DNA of 64,000 nt from Caldilineaceae bacterium (GCA_022842065.1 JALHQH010000032.1:1-64000), one strand, 5' to 3'. Counted from the stretch's first letter, positions 21,801-28,260 are shown. Notes: generated from the sequence alone by a model not told the origin. Numbers and translations are program-made.

Positions 21801-23506
21801 CTCAAGCTGCCGCAGCACTAGGCAGCATGGTTCCATCGTTCCGTACTGAAGCTGCACCGTGGGGAGTTGGAGTTGGTGCTGCATTCGGAGGCCAGAACCT
21901 CGCCGGCGCTGCGAACGCGGCGGCGAGTGTCTTTCAAATTTTGGCAGACGCGGCCATTACCGGTGGATCGCGTGCGTCTCGCTTGGCCGAATTCATTATG
22001 CGTGCCCACAACTGGAAGCTGGAGGCGAATCTAGCGGCACGCGAAATTGCCCGCATCGACAAGGACCTGGCCGCCGCACGCATCCGCCAAGCGCTATCAA
22101 CCAAAGAGCGGGACAACCACCTCAAGCAAATCGAAGAGAACGAAAAGGTAGAGGAGTTCCTCCGCACAAAATATACGAACAGGGAACTCTATGACTGGAT
22201 GGTCGGACAGATTTCGGCTGTCTATTTCCAGGCATATCAACTCGCCTATGACACCGCTCGACGCGCCGAAAGAGCATTCCGGCGCGAACTGGCCGTTCCT
22301 GATACCGATTTCGTTCGCTTCGGTTACTGGGACAGCCTGCGCAAGGGGCTACTCGCTGGGGAGCGGTTGCTGCACGATGTACGCCGGATGGAGGTGGCCT
22401 ATCTTGACCAGAACGCACGGGAGTACGAGATCACCAAGAACGTTTCAATTGCTAGCCTCCATCCAGAGGGCTTGCTTGCCCTGCATGAGAAAGGCGCTTG
22501 CTTCATCGATCTGCCGGAAGCGATTTTCGATCTAGATCATCCCGGCCATTACCTGCGGCGCATCAAGGCAGTCACCATCACCATCCCTTGTGTCACCGGG
22601 CCCTACACGTCGGTGCCATGCAAGCTCACCCTGCTTGCCAATCGCACGCGCGTGGACCCGCGCCTCACACCCCAGTATGCACTGACAGGCTCGGAAGATC
22701 AGCGTTTTGAGTTCAACGCTGGTGGTATACGTTCGGTGGTCACCAGTACCGGCCGTGACGACCCGGCTGGGTTTGAGCTCAATTTGCGCGACGAACGTTA
22801 CCTGCCATTCGAAGGTGCTGGCGTCATCAGCTCCTGGCGACTGGAACTACCGGCCGAATTCCGTCCATTCGACTACCGTACGATCTCCGACGTTGTCCTG
22901 CACATCCGGTACACCGCACGCGAAGGCGGAGAGATGCTGCGTGATGCAGCAACGAAGAAGCTGGTTAACGCGCTCAAGGACATGGAAGTTGAACGCGGTC
23001 GGGCGGGTCTATTGCGGGGCTTTAGCGGGCGTTACGAATTCCCAGACGCGTGGCAGGCGTTCGCCCATATGCCGGACGGTCAGGTCGGCAACAACGTGCT
23101 TACTTTGCCGATCACCGCAGACCGCTTCCCCGCCTTCACTAGCGGCCGATCGATCAAGGTCACGCGGATATTGGTTGCACTGGTACCGGCGCCTGAAATC
23201 GCATATGAGCAGAGCGACCCGGTCACTCTAACTTTGACGCCGCCTACAGGAGCGGCACAGGCGCTGACACTCAACGTGCAGCCCAATCGTGCCGGCGGAC
23301 TGCCATTTTATGAGATCGCCCTTCCGACACCGATATCTGTAGCAGCGCCCAAACCAGGCGATCCCACTCCTACACCGTGGAAGCTAGAGATGACTCATAT
23401 CTCTGCGAACCTAGCTCGTACTGTAACCGTGAACGATGTGGATATTAGCCGGATTGACCCGGGGAAGGTGAGCGATGTTGGAATACTCTGTGCCTACACG
23501 TTGTGA
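12851..23506 (+). CDS. Tc toxin subunit TcA (pore-forming translocon)
   Basis: A 3551-residue protein starting at ATG 12851 after GGAAGGTGA. TcA forms the pentameric pre-pore that binds the target cell and docks the TcB-TcC cocoon. Residues ~35-255 are three copies of a ~72-residue beta-rich repeat (each with a GYPI-type IDGxALSxDL core). Residues ~266-350 look like a transthyretin/CarboxypepD-type sandwich. Near residue 808, CDCEQCRSVHSPAAYFADL matches the VRP1-like region. About 1937-2060 matches the neuraminidase-like region (LTSRLKQAIGSTQLFVQRC). About 2965-3120 is a hydrophobic hairpin followed by coiled coil, as expected for the pore. The C-terminal ~360 residues resemble the TcB-binding domain. 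It is longer than classical ~2500-residue TcdA, partly because of the N-terminal repeats. The next gene overlaps it by 32 bases. Confidence 0.93.
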   Translation: MVDIRIDTSNLTGTMFKIPESNLDWLDWNELTGAPTLSLEPGEYGFQQFGMPASFRFTVTPDGLVAYDDAYEAFLGGRGTSTLQVKGYPIKIDGTALSHDLKPTLEGVADLSRFHVHELVLAPATAYSVLSAGGIKANFDFNVELDGQVTFNEAYARFAMFQEGTLTIHGYPITIDGRALSQDLLPLLLGVSTSLARDRTHELTLIPGAGYSFQTGAIVPDFQFELTPDGRLTVDPRFASFAEVAGNTLKVKPKLTEGTEPEFQYLVRGQVLYRRGLPIPGLTVRAFHRELRTEIELGVKKTDENGNFEIYYNPNQNEALARVLNNRPPDVFVRVYEAASEEGQEEKLLIESPTEFAAQSVIKFRLKVDGGATKQWSEYEQLAQELKPYLGDLRVADLVEDEKHQDVSLLAGKLAQEPSRVATFIAAHKMAAEVNGNPEVFYALIRKGLPTNLPELLAVSPGTRSRALVGAVRDQIAPGKLADQISEIRQQFDEHAVTFAAADKETAGRPRLGALLKSTLTDQGKVDALVAKILTHTGPTTQLWDALTEDPQFTEMVPHAQLTLQLTALTGRHLPLMKTLLEQQRERNFTSVTEFAAFSEQDWLAYINAPGIPEADRVPPSIPGKDAEKAQIYAATIVRIIADTMPTQVLAYKAQADANQLGDVKVFWKNVTSGAAGFELGRGHVRPYLDNNPALLEGIGDKEAVIGHLEETQRLFNLTRSYDEQQVLRSAGLSSSLAVARLGQGAFLQKLSGTTISAQNAVLIYEKAARVSVAALDLMTQYSPSFNTLVPRVLAGPSVKQIPNLETLFGTFNLCDCEQCRSVHSPAAYFADLMAFLGDRASTELKVPGDPSKGFKTAREILFERRPDLGEIELTCANTNTVLPYTDLVNEILDRRIAPFAPFDLPAAAEADLNAKSISPAVHAAFGAKQIELTPNANVVVGIPSVRWSITDGSVLYSIAKNGASVTVSGAWPQTGASAASLAAVPEHVNSAAYAVLRAEVFPWSLPLDLPTEETRLFLEHLGSPRHELMGELFVGGSTAALDDVATAAEFLGLSDAERQCVTGTVNPARQSWEYWGLQQNGNIVRVFDSVANDFVDKPLGWLESLTWVRQVLRRSGLEYDELVRVLGCEFVNPNLTVRIVSSDPNELATCDTAKLTLTNLTQVIADKLTRFVRLWRNIGGEPENLDHVLIALCGSRIDDAAILKLSHVTRLRVAFGRNVDELVALWALIPTNGQEPLYRRLFLNPDVLTPIDPAFTLDAGNELAIVVGNPVEAKVSKHTTPILAALRISAADLAALQAAGVANDDNLTLANLSALYRHAFLAQCLDLTVPDLLLLKLLAGINPFDPAATADTQRFVDLVAKVRQSGVEIADVGYLLFHRAPETAALAPSLGAPAELISEIRRQLKVIRDATVPRPDPAGDHLRRELAALKWPAAMVDEVVAAIGGTVNYTTVLDPAPPGFAVPQTFVARLLHDPVAKTLTLIGPLRTVERDTLKAAFAPQNYKDAVDDLFAQPRTFAQTRMRAYSWPTVSAPLAALPVGLTFPPALRSRISFDPAAQRLSFDGTINALDKAALDALSPDAAYRAATAALLTAADAFVPAGDNQFVTAAIANTLFDQPQPADGFVTILAQVLGRKRASDGTRLIVRLVADAVGLKYRLADRLLMRDLPHPTSAGKKAIDAFLEEPFAASDPDVPPTETAFPAPFEITLRMMKIAAMVGAMKLSDRVIDWLGDLAAAVPSRQVPWGGGAIQAKWLAFTDLPANAQPIDPVRFAAWLRLCDLGHIGAGLPGGEVTAETLFLGARRADVTAESLATRLATLTGWEVVELTALTKAIGLTLPQDMVDEHGLARLRDTGRRLQRLGTNTAQAQAWVAAAPDSNAGIAARRAVQASYAADQWPDAIRPLEEKLREKRRAALVAYLVVRPDAAQGEAWTDTNGMYSHLLIDVETHPVVLTSRLKQAIGSTQLFVQRCLMNLEPDVIADESNWRQWAWMKQYRVWEANRKIFLYPENWVEPELRDDKSPFFRELENALLQSDVTSESAEQAYITYLARLDEVARLEVAGVFHQPGEGGTPDEYHVFARTHADPPTYFYRKWVGQARWTPWQRLDLDIPGGQILPLIWNRRLYLFWPLFTRKVEQPPTGDKPVEGKPYFEIQLAWSEYRQGRWGTKKTTPVEATLKSRIRPDPALKDEGRGHHVFRATTGGAELQIWYESTESVSPQVDKYGTIVSPGGAVETQGWRFSGCNGRITVFRPYNVGVFPPPNTQAWGMVFREGRRRVYLNVGEVFVSDGTLHLAKGVSGTDSAVALRRTPGNEPFRLLAPHQEQYLTGHLPFFFYDDAETLFVVPREGSAWIPAWTFPERIDPKAIDIIDHIYYQPDLIPHPIGPIDERWDPVPVIRYEYTTTTEDAIASVAEDLAKPIVPALATGKLALATQARKDQLKSIKGTQGQEFVAIGDRKMVTISDYLRPDRIFLPGLLGGHSVAVRRYEFRTHYHPYVCYMISELNLSGLNGLLRRSTQLQQASTFETRYGPTDLVEIGDPSKKDKYPVEDVDFDFDGAYAGYNWELFFHAPLLIACKLMQNQRFEEAQKWFHAIFDPTDVSSAAVPAKYWQTKPFYEQQDYLKQRIDKLLEALAKGQPDEDLSRQLSEWVANPFRPFAVARVRTVAFQKTVVMKYLDNLIAWGDQLFRRDTIESINEATQLYILAAEILGPRPPVIAPRATPVTHTFNTLAPQFAALTNKLTDIEVVLTSPRVDAVLALPDSPPLPVPHLLYFCVPPNDKLLKYWDTVADRLFKIRNSLNLAGIRRTLPLFEPPIDPMLLVKAAAAGVDLSTAIADLAAPAPLYRFQILVQKAGELCQDVKALGAALLAALERRDAEELSRIQTVHEVALLKRVTAVKEDQIKDATAQIKALQAARELAAERYRHYISLLGASPTVPAEGTAPVDAQAVAGAATLEKDGVKMIAQESNALDQEGTAKDWRMAASIAQAAAALGSMVPSFRTEAAPWGVGVGAAFGGQNLAGAANAAASVFQILADAAITGGSRASRLAEFIMRAHNWKLEANLAAREIARIDKDLAAARIRQALSTKERDNHLKQIEENEKVEEFLRTKYTNRELYDWMVGQISAVYFQAYQLAYDTARRAERAFRRELAVPDTDFVRFGYWDSLRKGLLAGERLLHDVRRMEVAYLDQNAREYEITKNVSIASLHPEGLLALHEKGACFIDLPEAIFDLDHPGHYLRRIKAVTITIPCVTGPYTSVPCKLTLLANRTRVDPRLTPQYALTGSEDQRFEFNAGGIRSVVTSTGRDDPAGFELNLRDERYLPFEGAGVISSWRLELPAEFRPFDYRTISDVVLHIRYTAREGGEMLRDAATKKLVNALKDMEVERGRAGLLRGFSGRYEFPDAWQAFAHMPDGQVGNNVLTLPITADRFPAFTSGRSIKVTRILVALVPAPEIAYEQSDPVTLTLTPPTGAAQALTLNVQPNRAGGLPFYEIALPTPISVAAPKPGDPTPTPWKLEMTHISANLARTVTVNDVDISRIDPGKVSDVGILCAYTL

Positions 23507-24461
23507 CCGACCCGCTGCGGTGGACCTGGGCGAGCGTGTCACTACCGCTGCATCCCGGCTGGGCATAGCCGAGTCCGTATGGGATCTGGGTGAGATCTTC
23601 CGGCGCACGTTCGCCCGTCCTGCCAGCGATCCGGCGTATACAAGGAACTGGCTCCAACCCGGTGCAATGCCCCTGGAGTGGTCGTTTTCCGAAGCCGATC
23701 CATACGCGCTGCGGATCGAGTTACAACCGTTCGATCCTGAACTGTCTCCCCAGAAACGACTTCGGTGCGCGATAGCGGAACTGCTACCGATAGTGGAAAG
23801 GTGTCACGGCAAGGCGCTCGCCGCACAATTCGAAGCAGCCGTCAATAGCAATGCAACTGAGCCGTACTCCTTCGCGAGGTTCGGCGCATCTGTTGGACTG
23901 GTTGTTCGGCCTGATCGCACACGGGACTTTAAAATCTATGTCGAGACTGACCCTGAGTACAAAGAAGAGCGCGATAATCTGACGTGTATACCGGGGGCTG
24001 CACTGCATTTTCGTTCCATTGCCGTTGGTGCTGGCGTAATCTCCAAGAGGAACTACTATCTGTGTCGGGAAGGATTGCGGTTGCTTGATCTTGAGCCGCT
24101 GTGTGCGGTACTCGGAATGCAGCATCGGTTTCCTGGTCTATTGCTGACAATGCTTGAACTCACAGGAGGCGAATTTTACCTGCCACCACAATCGGCTATC
24201 CTAAGTATCCGTCAAACGGCGCTATTCTCGGAGCTGAAGGTTGAACTCATCTCCGATTTGGCAACGGATTCGGAAGGATTGGCTGGTCGGGTTGCAAGCC
24301 TTCTGAATCCAGCAGCGATAGCGCCGTTCCGGCGTTGGGCAGAAGTTGTCCATCCTGAATCACCAGAGAATGTGACGATAAACATCGTGAGCATTCGGAT
24401 TACAGCCGAGCAACCGCCATGTCTGAGTGCATACGCAGCGGAAAAGGCGTGCGAACTATGA
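23475..24461 (+). CDS. Tc-linked hypothetical protein
   Basis: A 328-residue protein starting at ATG 23475 inside the 3' end of TcA; GAAGGTGAG immediately upstream is a good ribosome site, so translation is probably coupled to TcA. No signal peptide or membrane helix is visible. The middle has alternating strands and helices (ARFGASVGLVV, DFKIYVETDP, HFRSIAVGAGVISKRNYYL), and the C-terminus ends in a Cys-containing tail (EKACEL). The K-x-Y strand pattern vaguely recalls ABBA-type aromatic prenyltransferases, but I would not assign it. It overlaps the next gene by 4 bases. It could be a chaperone, modifier or immunity factor for the Tc complex. Confidence 0.75.
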   Translation: MLEYSVPTRCDRPAAVDLGERVTTAASRLGIAESVWDLGEIFRRTFARPASDPAYTRNWLQPGAMPLEWSFSEADPYALRIELQPFDPELSPQKRLRCAIAELLPIVERCHGKALAAQFEAAVNSNATEPYSFARFGASVGLVVRPDRTRDFKIYVETDPEYKEERDNLTCIPGAALHFRSIAVGAGVISKRNYYLCREGLRLLDLEPLCAVLGMQHRFPGLLLTMLELTGGEFYLPPQSAILSIRQTALFSELKVELISDLATDSEGLAGRVASLLNPAAIAPFRRWAEVVHPESPENVTINIVSIRITAEQPPCLSAYAAEKACEL

Positions 24462-25429
24462 GAGAACTACAGATTGGAGAAACTTGGACAGATGCAGTGA
24501 TTCGAGCCGCAGCAGCCCTATATGACACTGGAGCCAAAGCTGTTTGGCTGTTTGGCTCTCGAGCGCGAAATCAAACAGCCGGGCATCTGAGCGACATCGA
24601 CCTGGCCGTTGAAGGGCTGCCTGATGGAACTGAAGTCATCAAGAGACTTGTCCGTGAATTGCCGAGAAGAGTGGACATTGTACGGTTGGAGTCCGCCACA
24701 CCCGATATGCGATGGGCGATCATGCGAGATCGGGTCTACGTCCCATGCATCTCATCCACCGGCGCTAATGCTGCGTTGAGAGCACCACTTCCTAAGTCGT
24801 TGGCGGGAGAGCGTACATATGCAGTCGCTGAGCGTATTCGAGAAATCGTACCCAAATCGGTCATTGATTTTGGGTGTGGTGAAGGATGGCTTCTGTCCGA
24901 ATTAGCAGCAGATGATCAATATACACGCCTCACGGGGGTGGATTTTGATGCCGATGCACTGGTCAGCGCGAGGGGTAGGATAGCACGAGCGAGTGGACCA
25001 GGTTGGAACAAGAAGGTCGAATTGTTACATGGATTAGTTACGCACCGCAACTCGACGTTCCTTGGTCATGACGTTGCATCGGCTATCGAAGTCATAGAGC
25101 ACCTGGAACCGCCACAACTCAAGGCTTTTGTCCGGGTTGTGTTCGAGTTCGTACGCCCAGATTGCGTCATCATTACGACCCCTAATCGCGAATACAACGT
25201 ACTTTGGGTTATGCGTCGGCCTCTCGGTTTCCGCCACCCCGATCACCGTTTCGAGTGGTCGCGCGCGGAATTCACAGAGTGGGTTAGAGAAGTGGCGATC
25301 TCCCACGGTTACCAACCCTGCGTTGAATCGGTCGGGCCTGTCCACCCCGTCTACGGCGCGCCGACACAGCTTGCGGTTTTTGTTAGAAGGGATATACCAC
25401 ATCGTGCCGCACGAAGCGGAGATGTATGA
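24458..25429 (+). CDS. Nucleotidyltransferase fused to Hen1-type RNA 3'-terminal 2'-O-methyltransferase
   Basis: A 323-residue protein. The start is ATG 24458, which forms an ATGA overlap with the upstream stop. Residues ~25-85 are a minimal (MNT-type) nucleotidyltransferase: GSRARNQTAGHLSDIDLAV supplies the GS and DxD motifs, and VDIV the third Asp. Residues ~130-320 match the Hen1 methyltransferase: SAM-binding IDFGCGEG at ~135, metal-binding EVIEHLEPPQL (E211, E214, H215), TTPNREYNV, and RHPDHRFEWSRAEF (H260, H263), ending GAPTQLAVF. Hen1 methylates the 2'-OH of an RNA 3' end; in bacteria it normally has an N-terminal ligase-like domain and a Pnkp partner. Here that N-terminus is replaced by the nucleotidyltransferase, and no Pnkp gene is in the window. 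It is the last gene of the TcA transcript. Confidence 0.85.
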   Translation: MRELQIGETWTDAVIRAAAALYDTGAKAVWLFGSRARNQTAGHLSDIDLAVEGLPDGTEVIKRLVRELPRRVDIVRLESATPDMRWAIMRDRVYVPCISSTGANAALRAPLPKSLAGERTYAVAERIREIVPKSVIDFGCGEGWLLSELAADDQYTRLTGVDFDADALVSARGRIARASGPGWNKKVELLHGLVTHRNSTFLGHDVASAIEVIEHLEPPQLKAFVRVVFEFVRPDCVIITTPNREYNVLWVMRRPLGFRHPDHRFEWSRAEFTEWVREVAISHGYQPCVESVGPVHPVYGAPTQLAVFVRRDIPHRAARSGDV

Positions 25430-25622
25430 ACGTTGCTTAATCATGGATCAGTTAGTACAAAAAGTGAGGTCTGCACAACGAAAGGCGAAGTTTGAAGCAA
25501 GTTCCGTGGCAGGCACAGCATTGTACAGTGCGATCTGTTTGCAATAGCTGGTCTGCTTCTACGCTCGATAGCGGAGTACCACCAATTTCATCACAACCGC
25601 ATAGTAAGGGTTCGTTGAAATA

Positions 25623-25679
25623 TAACTTCCCGAACTATCAGGGTTCGTCGTTCAAAACAATATGCTACTCGGGAAGTTA
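25623..25679. repeat. 11-bp inverted repeat
   Basis: TAACTTCCCGA (25623-25633) and TCGGGAAGTTA (25669-25679) are perfect inverted repeats around 35 bases. This may be a transcript-end hairpin after the Hen1 fusion gene or ends of a tiny element; there is no T-tract. Confidence 0.5.
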
Positions 25680-25709
25680 AAAATTTACGAGCCCTAAGGC
25701 AAGAATACG

Positions 25710-25880
25710 GTGTCAATCCAACAAGGTACACCCGAAGAGGCACACCCAGAAAACAGCTCACAACCAGGAGATCTGCTCTGCCAGGCGGTCAGCCAGGGCG
25801 ACCTAGCCGAGGTGCAGCGCTTACTTGCGGCTGAGGTGGATGCGAATGTACGCGGCGCACACTTTAGTTTGAGGGTGTAG
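25710..25880 (+). pseudogene. Ankyrin-repeat protein, 5' fragment
   Basis: A short frame from GTG 25710 to TAG 25878-25880 (56 residues) contains the start of an ankyrin repeat, LCQAVSQGDLAEVQRLLAAE followed by VDANVRGA. After that the reading changes to an unrelated HFSLRV and stops. Intact ankyrin proteins continue with G-x-TPLHxAA, so this gene is truncated by a rearrangement near 25860. Confidence 0.55.
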
Positions 25881-25921
25881 TCGCGCTGAAGCAGGTTGTG
25901 AAGTATGGCTGGCTGGCTGGG

Positions 25922-26164
25922 CTACGCCGGGTTCGCTCCGTAGTAATTTAGATCACCGGCTACATTGATCTGCTGCTCGGCGTGCTGGTGCGCTTGCGCA
26001 AAAGTTGGATTCATGGGGACCTTTGGCCGCGGGCCAGGACTCAGCAGTGGGTATGAGTGGTGAACCGGTGGCTGCCGGTTCACCGCTTTTTGATTGGTGA
26101 AAGCTCGGATAAGTACACAAAGTAATCCAAGAGAAATGCAAACAAGCCAGAGAGAGAATGGCAT
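25922..26164 (-). CDS. Small single-pass membrane protein
   Basis: An 80-residue product from ATG 26164 (an in-frame ATG at 26209 falls within the LexA box and is less likely). It starts MPFSLWLVCISLGLLCVLI, a clear transmembrane or signal-anchor segment, followed by a Pro-rich soluble part and a C-terminal INVAGDLNYYG motif. Such x-V-x-GD endings recall short proteins found with STAND/CHAT effector systems. It is divergent from imuA. A plus-strand terminator-like hairpin lies inside it, which lowers confidence that it is a gene. Confidence 0.4.
   Translation of the reverse strand: MPFSLWLVCISLGLLCVLIRAFTNQKAVNRQPPVHHSYPLLSPGPRPKVPMNPTFAQAHQHAEQQINVAGDLNYYGANPA
26059..26091 (+). terminator. 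Intrinsic terminator-like hairpin
   Basis: Perfect 10-bp stem GGTGAACCGG / CCGGTTCACC with a 6-base loop, followed by GCTTTTT. On the plus strand it would end transcripts coming from the Tc/Hen1 side before the SOS promoter. It sits within a possible minus-strand small gene. Confidence 0.5.
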
Positions 26165-26194
26165 TTTGCGGATTATTTTGTAAGATGAATTATT

Positions 26195-26223
26195 TTGACA
26201 AAAGAACATTTGTTCTGTATGAT
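26195..26223 (+). promoter_or_regulatory. Sigma-70-type promoter of the imuA-imuB cassette
   Basis: TTGACA at 26195-26200, exactly 17 bases, then TATGAT at 26218-26223. Transcription should begin near 26230, leaving a leader of about 65 bases before ATG 26295. The -10 box covers the in-frame ATG at 26223, so that codon cannot be the start of imuA. Confidence 0.85.
26203..26216. promoter_or_regulatory. LexA-binding SOS box
   Basis: AGAACATTTGTTCT is a near-perfect palindrome of the GAAC-N4-GTTC type bound by LexA in Gram-positive bacteria and relatives. It lies wholly inside the promoter spacer, so LexA would block RNA polymerase directly. This makes the downstream mutagenesis cassette DNA-damage inducible. 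LexA itself is not in the window. Confidence 0.85.
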
Positions 26224-26294
26224 TGCCCCTGCCTCATATCCGCCTCTTGCCTGTCTCGTGCAACAACCATCGGCCACAACCTTACGGGGTCTTT

Positions 26295-27056
26295 ATGGCG
26301 AGCCAGAAACGGCGCAAGCTGGAAAATACGGTGGCGGCCTTGCAGGAGCGCTATGGCGCGCAGGCCGTGCGCAGGGCAAATGAACTCGCTGTCGCCGTGC
26401 CACCGGCGATCCCCTCGGGTTTTTCCACTTTAGATCAATTGACCGGCTGTCAAGGGCTGCCGCTGGGCGCGATGACGATCCTCAGTGGACCACCAACCTC
26501 GGGCAAGTTGACCGTGGCGTATAAGGCGCTGGTCAACGCCCAAGCCCAAGGGGCGGTGCTGATCCTGGACCTGCATCAGAACTGTGACCCCGACTATCTC
26601 GCCCGCTGTGGGGTGAAGCTGGAGACGCTCTACATTGTGCGCCCGGATCTACAGCAAGCGGTGCCACTCCTGCTTGACCTCGTGCAGACCGGCGAAGTGC
26701 GGCTGATCCTAGTGGATAGCCTACCGGATCTACTGACCAGCCAAAGCGCCAGCCGTGCCCTGCATGCGGCCCTTGACCCATTGCACAATTTACTGCGCGG
26801 TACGGGCTGTGCCCTCGTCTGGATCGATGAAGCCGAACCGCTCTGGAAACGGTGGCTGAGCGATAGCCGGCGGGTGCGCCAGCATGCCGCCTTACAGCTT
26901 GAACTGCGGCGTGAGCGCTGGCTCTACCGCGGGGATACGCTGGTCGGTTACCGGTCGGTGGTGCAGCTACAGAAGAGCCAGTGGGCGGGCGCACAGCGCA
27001 GCGCAATGATTGAGGTCATCTTCAATGGCACCGTGCGCGCACGCGAGGTGTGGTAA
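26295..27056 (+). CDS. imuA: ImuA-like RecA-fold mutagenesis accessory protein
   Basis: A 253-residue product from ATG 26295 (MASQKRRKLE). The N-terminal region PSGFSTLDQLTGCQGLPLG leads into a RecA-type core with SGPPTSGK as the Walker A site. In ILVDSLPDLL the hydrophobic strand ends in Asp like a Walker B. ImuA/SulA-like proteins work with ImuB and DnaE2 in error-prone translesion synthesis after DNA damage. The gene starts just downstream of the LexA-controlled promoter and its TAA is immediately followed by the GTG of imuB, so the two are co-translated. Confidence 0.85.
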   Translation: MASQKRRKLENTVAALQERYGAQAVRRANELAVAVPPAIPSGFSTLDQLTGCQGLPLGAMTILSGPPTSGKLTVAYKALVNAQAQGAVLILDLHQNCDPDYLARCGVKLETLYIVRPDLQQAVPLLLDLVQTGEVRLILVDSLPDLLTSQSASRALHAALDPLHNLLRGTGCALVWIDEAEPLWKRWLSDSRRVRQHAALQLELRRERWLYRGDTLVGYRSVVQLQKSQWAGAQRSAMIEVIFNGTVRAREVW

Positions 27057-28238
27057 GTGAGCGTCCTTTGCTGCCAGATCCCTGACTTTCTGCTCAAACT
27101 CTACCAACGCCGCCACCCGGCCACCACGGAGCAGCCACTGGCCCTGTTGGGGCCGGATGAGACGATCTGCGCGGTCTCCACCCTGGCCGCGCAATGTGGT
27201 GTGCAACCAACAATGAAGCCGCAGCAAGCACTGATGCGCTGCCCGGATTTGCGGGTGCAATTGGTCGCAATGGCTGACTGCCAGGCCGAACAGGACGCCT
27301 TGTTAGCGCTGTTGGCAGGCTGGGGTCTACCGGTGGAGGAACAGGGGTGGGGGGCGGCGTATGTGGATCTACAAGCGATTAGCCGCGCGCAGGCCGAGGT
27401 GCGGCCATTAGCCCTGGCATTGGGACAGGAGGTGCGGGCTACGCTTGGCGCAGCCTTGCAACCGGCGATCGGGTGGGATCACGGCAAATTCACCAGCCGA
27501 GCGGCGGCCATGCGCACACAGCCAGGCCATCTGAAGTTGGTTGACAAGCGCGATGAGCGAGCCTTTCTCGCACCTTTGCCGATCATCCTGCTGCCCTTAC
27601 CGCTGGCGACCATCCAACGGCTGAAATGGCTGGGGATCACGACATTGGGCGAGTTTGCCAAGCTGCCCGCACCGGCAGTCGCTGAGCAATTTGGCAAGGC
27701 CGGGAAAGTGGCGCAGCAGTGGGCCCAGGGGCGGGATGCGCGCCCGGTGCGCAACAGCGTGCGCAGCCTTTTTGAACCCTTGCACATTAGCATCGATCCG
27801 CCAACGGTGCTCATCGATCTGGTCTTACAGACGCTGATGGCTGCGCTGCTGCCCTCCTTGCAGACGATGGCGGCGCAGTTGGCCGGCTGCCGGCGGCTGC
27901 GGCTGCAACTGGTCTTTACGGAAGGGGATGAGCGGCAGGTTGAGGTGGTCTGCCTCGATCCGGTTAGTCAAGCGGACGTGTTGCAGGCGTTGATTGCGCA
28001 ACGCCTGCGCGCGGTTAACTGGCCAGGGGAATTGTCGGCGGTGAAGATCGTGGGATTGGAGCAGGGCGAATTACCGATGGCACAACTGGCGTTGTTGCCG
28101 GAAATGAATGGCGGGCGGGCACCGGGGGCAAGTTTGGTGGAAAAGCTCAAGGCGCGCTATGGGGCAATCTTCTATCAGGGGCAATGGGTGGAGCCTGATC
28201 ATCCGGTGGCTGAGCGACGGTTTACTTTTACGCAGTGA
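27057..28238 (+). CDS. imuB: ImuB, inactive Y-family polymerase-like protein
   Basis: A 393-residue protein from GTG 27057, directly abutting the TAA of imuA; GAGGTGTGG serves as the ribosome site. It has the Y-family layout: palm start CCQIPDF, fingers, a helix-hairpin-helix thumb (LKWLGITTLGEFAKLP), and a little-finger region. Where active DinB has the S-x-DE-A-Y-LD catalytic motif, this protein reads EEQGWGAAYVDL, so the catalytic Asp-Glu pair is lost, as is typical of ImuB. ImuB acts as the adaptor that brings DnaE2 to the beta clamp; no obvious C-terminal clamp motif was picked out by eye. Confidence 0.88.
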   Translation: MSVLCCQIPDFLLKLYQRRHPATTEQPLALLGPDETICAVSTLAAQCGVQPTMKPQQALMRCPDLRVQLVAMADCQAEQDALLALLAGWGLPVEEQGWGAAYVDLQAISRAQAEVRPLALALGQEVRATLGAALQPAIGWDHGKFTSRAAAMRTQPGHLKLVDKRDERAFLAPLPIILLPLPLATIQRLKWLGITTLGEFAKLPAPAVAEQFGKAGKVAQQWAQGRDARPVRNSVRSLFEPLHISIDPPTVLIDLVLQTLMAALLPSLQTMAAQLAGCRRLRLQLVFTEGDERQVEVVCLDPVSQADVLQALIAQRLRAVNWPGELSAVKIVGLEQGELPMAQLALLPEMNGGRAPGASLVEKLKARYGAIFYQGQWVEPDHPVAERRFTFTQ

Positions 28239-28260
28239 TCCACGCGCCCAAGGGGCTCCC

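Noticed and set aside
23475..24461. Aromatic (ABBA-type) prenyltransferase
   Set aside because: Only a loose K-x-Y strand pattern; no convincing active-site set could be identified by eye.
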